A DNA stretch of 64,000 bases from contig CAKPUX010000001.1 in the NCBI GenBank assembly GCA_934193095.1, positions 75,533 to 139,532 of the forward strand, in the 5' to 3' direction. The notes below the pieces were generated by a model. The model searched no databases, had not been told where the DNA came from, and worked only from the letters and a program-made list of their open reading frames with translations. Source of the stretch: an uncultured Dialister sp. (GTDB lineage Bacteria; Bacillota; Negativicutes; Veillonellales; Dialisteraceae). The translations under genes were made by a program, and so were the position numbers. Below are positions 52,214 through 60,535 of this stretch, in pieces (position 1 is the stretch's first letter; the number at the start of each line of letters is the position of its first letter).

Positions 52214-53146
52214 CTACACTCTTTCTACAACACGCAGGACCGCACTTCTCGCACGCGGATTCTCCTCGATCTCTTTCGCACTCGGCTTTTGCGCCTTGCC
52301 GATGGACTTCACCAGACGATGGTGGTGGCACACACAGACAGGCAGCTCCGGCGGGCAGATGCAGTCCCTTTCCATTTCCTTGAAAGCCTTCTTGATGATG
52401 CGGTCTTCCAGTGACTGGAACGTGATGACGCCGACGCGTCCCCCCACTTTCAGGTGGGAAACGCAGGCTTCCATCGTGTCCTTCAGGATCCCCAGCTCGT
52501 TATTTACCTCGATACGGATCGCCTGAAACGTGCGCTTCGCCGGATGCGGACCATTTCTTCTGGCATGCGCCGGAATGGCCGCCTTGATGACCGAGACCAG
52601 ATCATCCGTCGTCTCGATGGGCTTCTTCTCACGGAATTCACAGATAAACTGCGCGATCCGCTTCGACCATCGCTCTTCCCCATACTCCCAGATGATGCGC
52701 GCAAGCTCTTCCTCTTCATACGTATTCACGATCTCATACGCCGTGCGCGGATTCCTCTGATCCATGCGCATATCGAGCTTCCCGTTATTCATATAAGAGA
52801 ATCCACGGCTGCCGTCATCGAGCTGATGGGATGACACCCCCAGATCGAAGATGAAGCCATCGACCTTGTCGATCTCAAGCGAGGCCAGGATATCATGGAT
52901 GTGAGAAAAATTATCCCGCACAAAGAGATGCCGGCAGGCACAGCCGGAAAGACGGTGAGAAGCCGCCTCGATCGCTTCTTCATCCTGATCGACGCCGATC
53001 AGAAGCGCATCCGGAGCGAGCTTCTCCGCCATAGCGAAAGAATGTCCGCCGCCCCCTAAGGTGCAGTCGACATAAATGCCATGTGGATCCGTCAGGATCC
53101 GGTCGATCATTTCGTGCAGAAGCACGGTGGTGTGTTGAAATTCCAT
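52214..53146 (-). CDS. rsmH: 16S rRNA (cytosine-1402-N4)-methyltransferase
   Basis: RsmH (MraW) methylates C1402 of 16S rRNA. The 310-residue protein begins FQHTTVLLHEMIDRIL, has the SAM motif VDCTLGGGGHSFAMAE, GFIFDLGVSSHQLDDGSRGFSY, and C-terminal GRVGVITFQSLEDRIIK and NPRARSAVLRVVERV. The ATG follows GAGG. It is the second gene of the mraZ-rsmH-ftsL group but is separated from mraZ by a repeat-filled 406-base gap. Confidence 0.96.
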   Translation of the reverse strand: MEFQHTTVLLHEMIDRILTDPHGIYVDCTLGGGGHSFAMAEKLAPDALLIGVDQDEEAIEAASHRLSGCACRHLFVRDNFSHIHDILASLEIDKVDGFIFDLGVSSHQLDDGSRGFSYMNNGKLDMRMDQRNPRTAYEIVNTYEEEELARIIWEYGEERWSKRIAQFICEFREKKPIETTDDLVSVIKAAIPAHARRNGPHPAKRTFQAIRIEVNNELGILKDTMEACVSHLKVGGRVGVITFQSLEDRIIKKAFKEMERDCICPPELPVCVCHHHRLVKSIGKAQKPSAKEIEENPRARSAVLRVVERV

Positions 53147-53203
53147 AAATTAGTCCTCGAAAAAAGGTGAAAGGTGAGCCCGTGGGGCGTACCGTTCCTT
53201 GAT

Positions 53204-53443
53204 AGGCAATGCTATTAAGTTAAGCGGAAGAACGTTCTTGGCTCCCCATCGGGGGAGCTGCCCGAAGGGCTGAGGGGGCTACGTAGCGGTATTGCATGAA
53301 AGTGTTGGAATATCGATAGCATCGGACTATTCAACATAGCACGCTATACCGCTAGCATGCCCCTATTGCCTTCGGCACTTCCCCCGAAGGGGGAAGCAAG
53401 ACGTTACGTAACTAACGATTTCCTTAACTTAATAGCATTACCT
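53204..53443. repeat. 240-bp inverted-repeat element with TGAT target duplication
   Basis: TGAT occurs at 53200-53203 and 53444-53447. The ends AGGCAATGCTATTAAGTTAA and, inverted, AGGTAATGCTATTAAGTTAA match at 19 of 20 positions. The interior has further inverted pairs (TAGCGGTAT/ATACCGCTA; CCCCGAAGGGGG-type hairpins). No transposase frame is present. It interrupts a repeat whose intact relative lies inverted at 22297-22353. Confidence 0.82.
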
Positions 53444-53507
53444 TGATGGGGGATGAAAGCTCTGCTCGAATAGGGCAAGGCGGCATGAAAGACAGATGGA
53501 GAAAGCG

Positions 53508-53545
53508 TGAGTCCCTAGTCACTCACCCCTAGTCACCAGTCACTC
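53508..53545. repeat. Heptad array at the mraZ 3' end
   Basis: GAGTCCCTAGTCACTCACCC then CTAGTCACCAGTCACTCCC, eight bases beyond the mraZ stop codon. Confidence 0.7.
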
Positions 53546-53552
53546 CCAAACC

Positions 53553-53987
53553 TCACAGATCAAAATTCAGCGGAAGGTCGAGAGCATCCGCGATCTCTGC
53601 GATATCCTCGCCCTCTTCGTCCTGACGCAGGAGCTCCGGATCCCAGATCTCGATGATGGGCCCCGTCCCCACGATGCAGGCTTCCTTCTTCAGCTGGGCA
53701 AATTCACGAAGGTGGGCAGGGATCAGGATACGCCCCTGGCGGTCGCACTCCATCTCCGTCCCGCGGCCGATCAGATGACGCATGATCTTGCGGACATTAC
53801 GGTTCGTGAAGGGTAGCTTCTGCAGCCGGGCGATCAAGGCATCCCAGCGCTCTTTCGGATAAATATTGAGGCAGGTATCCAGACTTGGAGCCAGCACAAA
53901 ACGACTTCCCAGCTCTTCTCTGAATTTCGCTGGAAGGATCATGCGCCCCTTGGCGTCTATGGTATGAGAATATTCATTCATAAACAT
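53553..53987 (-). CDS. mraZ: Transcriptional regulator MraZ
   Basis: MraZ is the dcw-cluster regulator, an AbrB-like protein with two tandem MraZ domains. The 144-residue product begins MFMNEYSHTIDAKGRMILPAKF and has a second domain with DRQGRILIPAHLREFA. The ATG at 53987 fits the family N-terminus (MFMGEY...) with GGAGG nine bases upstream. An ATG two codons later is also possible. Four direct GTGG repeats at 10-bp spacing just upstream are the expected binding sites, so autoregulation is likely. Confidence 0.94.
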   Translation of the reverse strand: MFMNEYSHTIDAKGRMILPAKFREELGSRFVLAPSLDTCLNIYPKERWDALIARLQKLPFTNRNVRKIMRHLIGRGTEMECDRQGRILIPAHLREFAQLKKEACIVGTGPIIEIWDPELLRQDEEGEDIAEIADALDLPLNFDL

Positions 53988-54002
53988 ATCCTTCCACCTC
54001 CT

Positions 54003-54036
54003 CCACATTTACCCACATTCTACCACAATCCCCCAC
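54003..54036 (-). promoter_or_regulatory. MraZ operator: four GTGG repeats with exact 10-bp period
   Basis: CCAC occurs at 54003, 54013, 54023 and 54033 (GTGG on the minus strand), the direct-repeat geometry described for MraZ binding boxes. They overlap the promoter below, so bound MraZ would block transcription of the cluster. A fifth CCAC at 53994 is out of phase by one base. Confidence 0.85.
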
Positions 54037-54046
54037 CCTGTGACAA
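54019..54046 (-). promoter_or_regulatory. Putative mraZ promoter
   Basis: On the minus strand TTGTCA (54046-54041), 18 bases, then TAGAAT. The hexamers are near consensus and are interleaved with the MraZ boxes. Confidence 0.6.
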
Positions 54047-54181
54047 CGAAAATTTTTCAACCCCATCATTTTTCCATCTGCTGCCCATGCATTGATTTTA
54101 TCGATGTTTTCAGCGCTTTCTACCTGAAATCAAACCACTCCCCGCTATGATTTCTTCCGTTTTTCGAAAAACAGGCAAAAT

Positions 54182-54206
54182 AAAAAATCCCCACTCGGGG
54201 GATTTT
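54182..54206. terminator. Small hairpin with flanking A/T runs
   Basis: AAAAATCCCC, ACTC, GGGGGATTTT: a stem of about 8-9 bp that could terminate in either direction. No gene ends beside it. Confidence 0.5.
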
Positions 54207-54300
54207 CCTTTCCTGCATGGAAGTTCAGCGGAAGAAACCAAAGGGATCTCCACACATCATGACCTCCTTTGCCCTCAAAGAAAGAAAGCACTCTCGCAGG

Positions 54301-54362
54301 TGATATGATCCCCCTAAAGCAGTTTGGTTATTTACCTTGTCTGCTTTAGGGGGATCATATCA
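54301..54362. repeat. Perfect 22-bp-stem palindrome, copy 2 (inverted)
   Basis: Arms 54301-54322 and 54341-54362 are exact reverse complements. The whole unit is the reverse complement of 18632-18693 with one loop base changed. Confidence 0.85.
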
Positions 54363-54409
54363 TTTCGGTTCATCTTTTTTGTTTGTTCTTCCCCTTTCCC
54401 GTATCCCAA

Positions 54410-54575
54410 GCCTTCCCCCATGGGGAAGGTGGCGAGCGCAGCGAGCTGGATAGGGTTCTAGCGGCATGAAAACCAGTGGAACGAAATAGACAATGCGTAT
54501 GTCCTCAAGTACGCCGTTAACGAAAGTACCCTATCCACCGCTAGCGCGGTCCCCCTTCCCCTAGAGGGGAAGGCT
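54410..54575. repeat. Inverted-repeat unit, GCCTTCCC/GGGAAGGC ends
   Basis: AAGCCTTCCCCCATGGGGAA, then GCGAGCGCAGCGAGC and GGATAGGGTTCTAGCGG, with the inverted counterpart ACCCTATCCACCGCTAGC and CCCCTAGAGGGGAAGGCT at the other end. A partial relative lies inverted at 18870-18930. No ORF. Confidence 0.6.
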
Positions 54576-54576
54576 G

Positions 54577-54710
54577 CGATACGAGAATACCATCTTCTAA
54601 AAAAAGACGGCGAAACCGCCACCTCACCCCTGAACCCTGAACCAAATGAAAGCAACGTAAAAAGGAGCTGTGAAGAAATGAGGATTCATTTCTTCACAGC
54701 TCCTTTTTTT
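54577..54710. repeat. Duplicated block with terminator, copy 1
   Basis: CGATACGAGAATACCATCTT, a GGCG-AAA-CCGCC mini-hairpin, CTGAACCCTGAACC, then the long hairpin at 54659-54710. The block is repeated in the same orientation at 63349-63487. Confidence 0.8.
54659..54710. terminator. Long hairpin terminator downstream of uvrC
   Basis: AAAAAGGAGCTGTGAAGAAA pairs with TTTCTTCACAGCTCCTTTTT around TGAGGATTCA, which is also partly paired. There are A and T runs on both sides. Confidence 0.75.
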
Positions 54711-54976
54711 ATTGTCGTATTTTGGATAAAACAGTCTTTCTTCCGTCATCCGCACTTATTTATGCGATGATAGAGTAACAATGCCTTGGCACTGCGGTTT
54801 CCAGAGAAACTGTTTTTCCGCTGTGCAAGGACGATCCCTCGGCTTCGCTCGGGATGACGATATGGGGCGGCGCTCGTCCAACATGAGTTTTCATCCAGAT
54901 TTGGAAGCCAACCTCCGCCCCTTCGGGGCACCTCCTTCCAGAGGAAGGAGGTAGAATGTCGCATTACCCCGTATCA

Positions 54977-56839
54977 TCAGCCTTCCTTTTCCACATCCAT
55001 CCCCTGCAGGACGAGCTGTTTCTCGTCTTTTCTCATATGGAAGAACCGATAGACATTGTGCGCGGCGCGCTTATTCATGCCCGCTACCTTGGCGAGCTCC
55101 TCTTCGCTCGCTTTTTTCATTTCATCGAGCGAGCGGAAGGCATGCCAGAGGGCGTTCCGGCGGTTTGGACCGATGCCTTCGATGTGGTCAAGGACGGACT
55201 CCGTATTTCTTTTGTTCGTCCATTTCCGGTGATAGGTGATGACGAAGCGGTGGGCTTCGTCGCGTATGAACTGGAGAAGCTGGAGAGCGGGCTCATGGTG
55301 ATCGAGGACGATCGGGATGTCGCTGCCTTCTACGTAGATCTCTTCGATACGCTTGGCGAGCCCGATGACGGGTGCGTTGCAGCCCGCCTCGCGTATCACG
55401 GGAATGGCCGCATGCATCTGCCCCAGGCCGCCATCAAGGACGATGAGGTCAGGCTCGGGCCAGTCCTTTTCCTTCCCATAGCGGCGGCTCATGACTTCTG
55501 CCATGGACTTGAAGTCGTCGGCATGCCCCTGCGTGGTCTGCAGTTTGAATTTCCGGTATTCGCTCTTCGCCGGACGGCCATGCTCGAAGACGGCCATGGA
55601 GCCGGTGGTTTCTGCGCCTTGGTTGTGAGAAATATCGAAGCATTCCATGCGCTCGGGAAGGCGCGGCAGAGAGAGCAGCTCTTTCAGTTTCTGCACGGCA
55701 CCCTGCTCGCGGGCGTCCTGATACTCCCACTGGAGCTTCTTGTCGGAGAGATACTTCGCTGCATTCGCCATCGCCATGTCTTTCAGGCGGCGCTTGAAAC
55801 CGCGCTCGGGACGGATGAGCTTCACCTCGCTGCCGCGAAGCGTCGTCAGCCACTGTGAGAGGAGACCGGACTCTTCCGGCAGGAGCGGCAGGATGATCTC
55901 TTTCGGGACGGATGTCGGATTTCCTCCGTAGAAATCGCGAAGGAAGGTGGTGATGATTTCCTCATCTGTCTCGGATGCACTTTCGGGGATACTGAAATTC
56001 TCCTTCCCTACCATGCGGCCATAGCGGATATAGAAAATCTCGAGTCCGGTGTGGCTGCCGTCGCGTGCCATGCCGAGCACGTCGAAGTCCCCTTCCGTGG
56101 AAACGATGTGCTGGCGCTGCTGCACGCTCTCGATGGCGCGGATGTGGTCGCGCAGCTTGGCGGCTTTTTCGAAATCCATCGCTTCCGACGCCTCCATCAT
56201 CTGCCGCGTGAGCTCCTTCACCAGTGCGGTGCTCTTCCCTTCGAGCAGGTCGCAGATGGTCTTCACATCGCGGTCATAGTCGACATGCGTAACGTGACCG
56301 CCGCAGGGCGCGCTGCAGAGGTGCATGTGGTACTGCAGGCAGGGGCGGGATACTTTCATGGAGCGGCAGGTGCGGATGGGATAGTAGTGGCGAAGGAGGG
56401 ACATCGTCTGGCGAAGGCTACCCACGTCGGTGAAGGGGCCGAAATATTTCGCCCCATCATCGCGACGGATGTTCCTCGTGACGAAGATACGCGGCCACTC
56501 GTCATTCACTGTGATTTTCACATAGGGGTACGATTTGTCGTCGCGCAGGGAAATATTGTACTTCGGGTGCAGTTCTTTGATGAGATTGCACTCCAGGATC
56601 AGCGCTTCCATCTCCGTCCCGGTCATCGTGATGTCGAGATCGTCCGCATGACGGATCATCGCTGCGACTTTCGGGGAACGGTTCTTATCCTCGCGTACAT
56701 ACGAGCGGACACGATTCTTCAGGTTCTTCGCCTTGCCGACGTAGATGATCCGCCCGTCTTTGTCTTTCCATCGGTACACCCCGGGCGAATCAGGAAGGGC
56801 TTCTACCTTGGCTTTGATTTTTTCATTGACATCGATCAT
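54977..56839 (-). CDS. uvrC: Excinuclease ABC subunit C
   Basis: UvrC makes the dual incisions in nucleotide-excision repair. The 620-residue protein has the GIY-YIG 3'-nuclease (SPGVYRWKDKDGRIIYVGKAKNL), a cysteine cluster CRSMKVSRPCLQYHMHLCSAPC, a UVR domain (EAMDFEKAAKLRDHIRAIE), the RNase H-like 5'-nuclease (ECFDISHNQG; LIVLDGGLGQM) and C-terminal helix-hairpin-helices (IEGIGPNRRNAL). It is the last of the uvrB-uvrA-uvrC series, all on the minus strand. Confidence 0.96.
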   Translation of the reverse strand: MIDVNEKIKAKVEALPDSPGVYRWKDKDGRIIYVGKAKNLKNRVRSYVREDKNRSPKVAAMIRHADDLDITMTGTEMEALILECNLIKELHPKYNISLRDDKSYPYVKITVNDEWPRIFVTRNIRRDDGAKYFGPFTDVGSLRQTMSLLRHYYPIRTCRSMKVSRPCLQYHMHLCSAPCGGHVTHVDYDRDVKTICDLLEGKSTALVKELTRQMMEASEAMDFEKAAKLRDHIRAIESVQQRQHIVSTEGDFDVLGMARDGSHTGLEIFYIRYGRMVGKENFSIPESASETDEEIITTFLRDFYGGNPTSVPKEIILPLLPEESGLLSQWLTTLRGSEVKLIRPERGFKRRLKDMAMANAAKYLSDKKLQWEYQDAREQGAVQKLKELLSLPRLPERMECFDISHNQGAETTGSMAVFEHGRPAKSEYRKFKLQTTQGHADDFKSMAEVMSRRYGKEKDWPEPDLIVLDGGLGQMHAAIPVIREAGCNAPVIGLAKRIEEIYVEGSDIPIVLDHHEPALQLLQFIRDEAHRFVITYHRKWTNKRNTESVLDHIEGIGPNRRNALWHAFRSLDEMKKASEEELAKVAGMNKRAAHNVYRFFHMRKDEKQLVLQGMDVEKEG

Positions 56840-57318
56840 AAAAGACTCCTGAGAAAAAGAATAAGGGATTAGGGGTTCAGAGGGTTAAACAGGTTCAGCG
56901 GGTTCAACGGGGGTGGTGCGGCGCATCATCATAGGGAAGCGCCGCGGAGTTTTAGAATATATGATATTCACGAAAGATGAAAAACCTGTGAACCTGTTGA
57001 ATCTGTTTAACCTATGAGGATTCCTATAAAGGGAAGATGGTTATTTTCTGCTTTCAAACTTTTTGGGGTGTCCCTTTCCCGTATCGTCTCGTCATCGAAA
57101 GCGCTTCCGATGATTCTTTCTTGCACTGCGGTCAGTATCACATAGGCACTGATACGGAAATGACGCCTCGGTACTGCGTATTTCTCCTTTCTCGCATCCT
57201 TCGTTTATCGGTCTGCAAGAAAGATTTCTCGCTTCGCTCGAAATGACGATACGGGGCTGATGTCTTCTAGTCTCCTAGTCTAATCCCTAGTCCCTAATCC
57301 CCAGCCACTAGCCCCTAG
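56840..57318. repeat. Spacer uvrA-uvrC: nonad and heptad arrays, hairpin unit
   Basis: No gene. A nonad array (56873-56910: GGTTCAGAG, GGTTAAACA, GGTTCAGCG, GGTTCAACG), the GGTGCGGCGC...GCGCCGCGG hairpin unit (56918-56950), a second nonad array (56986-57016), a GATTTCTCGC...GCTCGAAATGACG unit (57222-57250) and an octad/heptad array (57265-57328) reaching into the uvrA stop. Confidence 0.7.
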
Positions 57319-57328
57319 TCACTTCAGC
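57273..57328. repeat. Heptad array overlapping the uvrA stop codon
   Basis: CTAGTCTAATCCCTAGTCCC, then TAATCCCCAGCCACTAGCCC and CTAGTCACTTCAG; the uvrA TGA is the TCA of the last unit. Confidence 0.75.
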
Positions 57329-60159
57329 CCCATAAATTTCTTCGTCCGTTCTATCACTGGCCCGAGGTACTGCCCGGTGTAGGACGCTTCCACTTTCGCG
57401 ACTTCTTCCGGCGTGCCGGTGGCCACGATCTCGCCGCCCTTGTCGCCACCTTCAGGGCCGAGGTCGATGATGTAGTCGGCAGTCTTGACGACATCAAGAT
57501 TATGCTCGATGACGACGACGGTATTTCCCTGATCCACCAGCTTCTCGAGGACGATCAAAAGCTTTCGGATGTCTTCGCTGTGAAGGCCGGTGGTCGGTTC
57601 ATCGAGGATATATAGGGTATCTCCGGTGCCGCGTCGCATGAGCTCGGTCGCCAGTTTCACTCGCTGGGCTTCGCCGCCGGACATGGTGGTGGCCGGCTGT
57701 CCCAGATGGATGTAGCCGAGGCCGACCTCCTGCAGGGTCTTCAATTTCCGCAGGATCTTGTCGTGGTTTTCAAAGAAAGGCACGGCTTCATCGATGGTCA
57801 TATTCAGCACATCAGAGATGTTCTTGCCTTTGTAGCGGACTTCGAGCGTCTCTCGGTTGTACCTGGCGCCGTGGCAGACTTCACAGGGGACGTAAACGTC
57901 TGAGAGAAACTGCATCTCGATCTTGATGATGCCGTCACCGTGGCAGGCTTCACAGCGTCCGCCTTTCATATTGAAGCTGAAACGCCCCGGTTTGTAGCCG
58001 CGCATCTTGGCTTCGGAGGTCTGGCTGAAAAGCTCGCGGATGTCATTGAAAACGCCGGTATAGGTGGCCGGATTCGAGCGCGGCGTGCGCCCGATCGGCT
58101 GCTGGTCGATATCGATGATCTTATCCACATACTCTGCGCCGTCCATAGAGTCAAAAGCCCCTGCCCGGTAGGATGTATGGTTCTTGATATTCGACAATCC
58201 CTGATAGAGGATCTCATTCACGAGCGTACTCTTGCCCGAGCCGGACTCACCGGTGACGACGGTGAAGGCACCGAGCGGGATGGTCACGTCGATGTGCTTC
58301 AGATTGTGTTCGTGAGCGCCATGGATGGTGAGCGAGAGTCCATTTCCTTTTCTCCTCTTTTCCGGCAGCGGGATGTATTTCTCACCGCGCAGGTACTGTC
58401 CCGTGATGGAGTCCTTCACCTTCATCACGTCCTCAGGCGTACCCTCCGCGATAACGGAGCCGCCATTTTCCCCTGCGCCGGGGCCGATATCCACGACCCA
58501 GTCTGCGGTGCGGATGGTATCCTCATCATGCTCGACAACGATGAGCGTATTTCCCAGATCCCGCATGCCCTTCAGGGTCGCAAGGAGCTTGTCATTGTCA
58601 CGCTGATGCAGACCGATGGACGGTTCATCCAGGATGTAGAGGACACCGACGAGGCCGGAGCCGATCTGCGTCGCCAGACGGATGCGCTGGGCTTCGCCGC
58701 CGGAGAGCGTCGAAGCTCCGCGGGAGAGTGTCAGGTAGTCGAGCCCGACATTCACGAGGAAGGAGAGACGGCTCTTCACCTCGCGCAGGATCTGGTCTGC
58801 GATGATTTTTTCCTTTTCGGAAAGCGTAACATGGTTCATGAAGTCCAGAAGGTCGATGACAGCCATGGAGGAAATCTCTGCGATATTCTTTCCGCCCACG
58901 CGGAAAGCGAGGCTCTCGGGCTTTAGGCGCGCCCCATGGCAGACGGGACATGGCTTTTCGATGAGGTAGTTCGAGAGCGTTTCCTTCATCTTCTCTGTCC
59001 ACGCCTCGTCATAGCGCCGCTTCGTCATCGGGACGATGCCTTCGAAGGGGCGTTCATAGGTCTTCGTGATGCCTTCGGGGCTGGTGTACTGGAAGGAGAG
59101 AAGCGCTGTGCCGCCGTTTTCAAACTCTGCCTTTGCCTGATCCGGCAGGTCATCATAGCATGCATCCATGGTGAGACCATAGGATTTCAGGAAGGCATCG
59201 AGCAGCTTGTAGAGCCATGTTTCCTTATTATAAGGAAATGGCTGGATCGCACCCAGACGGAAGGGGATCTTGTGAGCCGGCAGGATGCGATGGAAATCCG
59301 CCTCCAGCGAAGCGCCGAGGCCCATGCAGGCGGGGCAGGCGCCGAAGGGATTATTGAAGGAGAAAATGCGCGGCTCCGGCTTTGGCAGGGAGATACCGCA
59401 GTCCGGACAGGAGAAGTGCGTGGAAAAGACCATATCCTTCCCGCCGATGATGCTTCCCACCATCATCCCGTCCCCCAGCTTCAGCGCGGCCTCCACCGAG
59501 TCTGTCAGGCGGCGGACGATGCCCTCCTTCACGATGATGCGGTCCACCACCACCTCGATGGTATGCTTCTTATTTTTCGCAAGCTCGATGTCATCGGATA
59601 GGGAGAGGACGTCCCCATCCACGCGGACGCGGACATAACCCTCCTTGCGGAGCTCTTCCAAGAGCTTTTTATGCGTCCCCTTCTTCGCAACAGCGACTGG
59701 CCCAAGGAGCATGAGCTTCGTCCGTTCCGGAAGGGCAAGGAGCGCATCGACGATCTGGTCCACCGTCTGCCGCCGGATCGGCTTGCCGCAGTGCGGACAG
59801 AAGGCACGGCTCGCATGTGCATAGAGCATACGGAGGTAGTCATGGATCTCCGTCACTGTGCCGACCGTCGATCGCGGGTTATGGCTGGTGGATTTCTGAT
59901 CGATGGAGATCGCCGGCGAGAGCCCTGCGATCTTATCCACGTCCGGCTTATTCATCTGCCCTAAGAACTGCCGTGCATAGGCAGACAGGGACTCGACATA
60001 TTTTCGCTGCCCTTCCGCATAGATGGTATCAAAAGCCAGCGACGATTTCCCCGAGCCGGACAGCCCGGTGAAAACGATGAGTTTATTTCGCGGCAGCGTC
60101 AGATCGATATTCTTCAGGTTGTTCTGACGCGCGCCTTTTATGATGATTCCTTTTTCCAT
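57319..60159 (-). CDS. uvrA: Excinuclease ABC subunit A
   Basis: UvrA is the damage-recognition ATPase of nucleotide-excision repair. The 946-residue protein has two ABC cassettes: Walker A GLSGSGKSSLAF and GESGSGKSTLVN, signatures LSRGASTLSGGEAQRIRLA and PATTMSGGEAQRVKLA. It has zinc-finger cysteines CPDCG...CPAC and CEACHGDG...CEVCHG. The ATG at 60159 has AAAGGA five bases upstream. The upstream frame to 60234 is unsupported. The TGA stop lies within a heptad array. Confidence 0.97.
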   Translation of the reverse strand: MEKGIIIKGARQNNLKNIDLTLPRNKLIVFTGLSGSGKSSLAFDTIYAEGQRKYVESLSAYARQFLGQMNKPDVDKIAGLSPAISIDQKSTSHNPRSTVGTVTEIHDYLRMLYAHASRAFCPHCGKPIRRQTVDQIVDALLALPERTKLMLLGPVAVAKKGTHKKLLEELRKEGYVRVRVDGDVLSLSDDIELAKNKKHTIEVVVDRIIVKEGIVRRLTDSVEAALKLGDGMMVGSIIGGKDMVFSTHFSCPDCGISLPKPEPRIFSFNNPFGACPACMGLGASLEADFHRILPAHKIPFRLGAIQPFPYNKETWLYKLLDAFLKSYGLTMDACYDDLPDQAKAEFENGGTALLSFQYTSPEGITKTYERPFEGIVPMTKRRYDEAWTEKMKETLSNYLIEKPCPVCHGARLKPESLAFRVGGKNIAEISSMAVIDLLDFMNHVTLSEKEKIIADQILREVKSRLSFLVNVGLDYLTLSRGASTLSGGEAQRIRLATQIGSGLVGVLYILDEPSIGLHQRDNDKLLATLKGMRDLGNTLIVVEHDEDTIRTADWVVDIGPGAGENGGSVIAEGTPEDVMKVKDSITGQYLRGEKYIPLPEKRRKGNGLSLTIHGAHEHNLKHIDVTIPLGAFTVVTGESGSGKSTLVNEILYQGLSNIKNHTSYRAGAFDSMDGAEYVDKIIDIDQQPIGRTPRSNPATYTGVFNDIRELFSQTSEAKMRGYKPGRFSFNMKGGRCEACHGDGIIKIEMQFLSDVYVPCEVCHGARYNRETLEVRYKGKNISDVLNMTIDEAVPFFENHDKILRKLKTLQEVGLGYIHLGQPATTMSGGEAQRVKLATELMRRGTGDTLYILDEPTTGLHSEDIRKLLIVLEKLVDQGNTVVVIEHNLDVVKTADYIIDLGPEGGDKGGEIVATGTPEEVAKVEASYTGQYLGPVIERTKKFMGLK

Positions 60160-60535
60160 GGATGTCCTTTCGAAATTGAAGGAAAATGTATGGGGATTTA
60201 GGGGAGCCCCTGGGACGGCTCCCCTTGATTCCATTTGAAAGCCTCGATTGAATGAGAAATGGCTGATAAACGTTGTGCTATAGAGATTTCTCGACTTCGC
60301 TCGAAATGACGAGACGGGGAAACGGCATTCTCCATGCGTGGTGGAATGAAAGGGAATGGGGGGGTAGCCTGTTTTCTCGTATCGTCATCCCGAGCGCAGT
60401 CGAGGGATCTTTACGTCGCAGCGGTATTCTGCATGCAGGCGGTCACGTAAAAATCGCTTGGGATCATTGGTTTCACGTTATCCTGCCGTCTTCGTTTTAC
60501 CGGTGTGCAAGGAAGATTTCTCGGCTTCGCTCGAA

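Larger units (their letters stand above)
53147..53552. repeat. Repeat-filled spacer between mraZ and rsmH
   Basis: The spacer holds the composite AGCCCGTGGGGCGTACCG...GAAAGCTCTGCTCGAATAGGG repeat, split by a 240-bp inverted-repeat element (53204-53443), then a heptad array (53508-53545) adjoining the mraZ stop. Such a large gap inside mraZ-rsmH is unusual. No gene is seen. Confidence 0.75.
53988..54976. repeat. Intergenic region upstream of mraZ and downstream of uvrC: several repeat families
   Basis: No gene of its own. Contents: MraZ boxes and promoter (54003-54046), a small hairpin (54182-54206), the 22-bp-stem palindrome copy 2 (54301-54362), an inverted-repeat unit with GCCTTCCC...GGGGAAGG ends (54410-54575), the duplicated terminator block (54577-54710), a GATCCCTCGGC...GGGATGACG unit (54833-54860) and a CTTCGGGGCACCTCCTTCC unit (54920-54950). 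Confidence 0.75.

Noticed and set aside
53147..53552. An insertion sequence with transposase between mraZ and rsmH
   Set aside because: Inverted ends and a target duplication are present, but the 240-bp interior has no room for and no trace of a transposase; it is listed as a miniature element.
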